DNA from: Lachnospiraceae bacterium
GTDB lineage: Bacteria; Bacillota_A; Clostridia; Lachnospirales; Lachnospiraceae
Assembly (NCBI GenBank): GCA_017464045.1
Contig: JAFUEG010000287.1
Location: 1-5,690, forward strand
Reading direction: 5' to 3'
Length of the DNA: 5,690 nucleotides
Part shown: piece after piece, positions 5,034 to 5,690 of the stretch
Numbering within the stretch: the first letter of the stretch is position 1
How the letters are laid out: the number at the start of each line of letters is the position of its first letter
Made by a program: the position numbers and the translations under genes
Notes under the pieces: model-generated
Told to the model about the DNA's origin: nothing
What the model saw: only the letters and a program-made list of their open reading frames with translations
Databases searched by the model: none

Positions 5034-5690
5034 ATGAAGGGAATCAGAAAACTATTCTTTGGTCTATTCTTAATGACACTAATCGGTGTCGGATTCAAGG
5101 TTGATGCTAAAGCTGCTGCTTCAACGCCACCGGTGATGAATTTAAGTATTATAAACTCTGCAACAGGAGAAGGAACTAGTTGGAGCGATCCTAATGCTGA
5201 ATTAGTGGGAAGTGTCACTATACAAGAAGGGAATTTTCCTCAAATTACTTCAGTATATAGCGGATCGGAAGAGTCGGCCACTTCAAAATATGAATGTAAG
5301 TTTGAAGATACGTCAGATTCAACCAAAACCATAGGATCGTCAGTAGATGTATTTTTAAAAACAGTGAGAACAACAGTAGACGATGCTCCAGTTGTTAGAT
5401 ATTACGTAAGTATTGGAGATGAATTAAATTTTACCCCTCTAAGTGAAACACCATATAAGGTCTTAAGTGTTTCAAGAGATAATGTAAAAACTGCAATTAG
5501 TACAAATATCATTGGCACTTCAGCATTAAAAAGTGAAACAGTAAAATTTACAGGGAAATTAGCTCTTATTGATTCAACTTCATATATAAAGAAATCTCCC
5601 TCAAGCATTGCAACAGAGGATGTTGTTGATGCAACTGCTTCCTCTCCAGAAACAATAAATATATATAGAGTTGAAGGAGGAATAGGCAAA
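5034..5690 (+). CDS. Secreted Ser/Thr-rich surface protein, N-terminal part (3'-partial)
   Basis: An open frame of 219 codons runs off the window. The ribosome binding site is AGGGGAGG (5016-5023), 10 nt before ATG 5034. The protein starts MKGIRKLFFGLFLMTLIGVG, a classic Sec signal peptide: basic n-region, hydrophobic core at about 7-21, and likely cleavage after VDA or AKA near residues 25-28. No lipobox Cys is present, so it is secreted or anchored by a part not visible here. The mature part is rich in Ser, Thr and Val with alternating beta-type patterns (for example VDVFLKTVRTTVDDAPVVRY), consistent with beta-sandwich or cell-surface repeat domains, but no specific family is recognised. 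A single Cys is seen (in KYECKFED). Codons are more AT-rich than in the 1-4.6 kb genes, suggesting separate ancestry. It probably has its own promoter and structured leader. Confidence 0.85.
   Translation, partial: MKGIRKLFFGLFLMTLIGVGFKVDAKAAASTPPVMNLSIINSATGEGTSWSDPNAELVGSVTIQEGNFPQITSVYSGSEESATSKYECKFEDTSDSTKTIGSSVDVFLKTVRTTVDDAPVVRYYVSIGDELNFTPLSETPYKVLSVSRDNVKTAISTNIIGTSALKSETVKFTGKLALIDSTSYIKKSPSSIATEDVVDATASSPETINIYRVEGGIGK

Noticed and set aside
4880..5104. 74-codon plus-strand frame in the leader
   Set aside because: It overlaps the secreted-protein gene out of frame, lacks a ribosome binding site and lies in structured leader DNA. The gene at 5034 has a far better start and signal peptide.
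5402..5689. 95-codon minus-strand frame at the right edge
   Set aside because: It is antisense to the secreted Ser/Thr-rich protein and explained as a shadow of that coding sequence.

Overview
This looks like part of a plasmid, megaplasmid or chromid from a low-to-moderate GC Gram-positive bacterium (Bacillota, class Clostridia). The clues are Gram-positive style AGGAG ribosome binding sites, many ATA, AGA and GGA codons, and an iteron-type replication module. A rumen or gut Lachnospiraceae host such as Butyrivibrio would fit, but that is inference from style and from general knowledge that these bacteria carry RepB-type secondary replicons. No database was searched.

Layout. (1) 1-170: the 3' end of a small gene whose product looks like a ribbon-helix-helix DNA-binding protein, possibly the DNA-binding partner of a partition system. 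It is followed by an AT-only island and a terminator-like hairpin. (2) About 300-1000: a gene-free replication origin with roughly a dozen degenerate copies of an iteron (consensus GGAGTTTTTAGGG). They lie in three blocks that switch orientation (+, -, +). The last two copies bracket the initiator promoter. (3) 1015-2190: a Rep_3-family replication initiator (RepB-like), closed by a perfect 10-bp hairpin. (4) 2250-4577: a same-strand cluster of five small to medium genes: a one-TM micropeptide, an 83-aa unknown, a two-TM protein with a DUF3592-like region and a C-terminal zinc ribbon, a YdcF/SanA-like DUF218 membrane protein, and a three-TM unknown. The last two are each preceded by a near-identical 36-38 bp element that contains the origin iteron core. 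(5) 4593-4849: a small gene that appears frameshifted. An intact ribosome binding site and start lead to 26 codons, and the -1 frame then stays open for more than 60 codons. (6) 4841-5033: a consensus promoter and a leader rich in inverted repeats. (7) 5034-5690: the start of a secreted Ser/Thr-rich protein that runs off the window.

How the parts work together. The first 2.2 kb form a replication/partition module. RepB would bind the iterons to open the origin and probably repress its own promoter. The 2.25-4.58 kb cluster is envelope-associated and of unknown purpose. The most unusual point is that origin-type iteron cores recur just upstream of two of its genes and once inside repB. The last part, the secreted gene with its leader and the broken gene before it, is more AT-rich and may be a separate acquisition. 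No tRNA, rRNA, CRISPR array, transposase or complete insertion sequence was seen.
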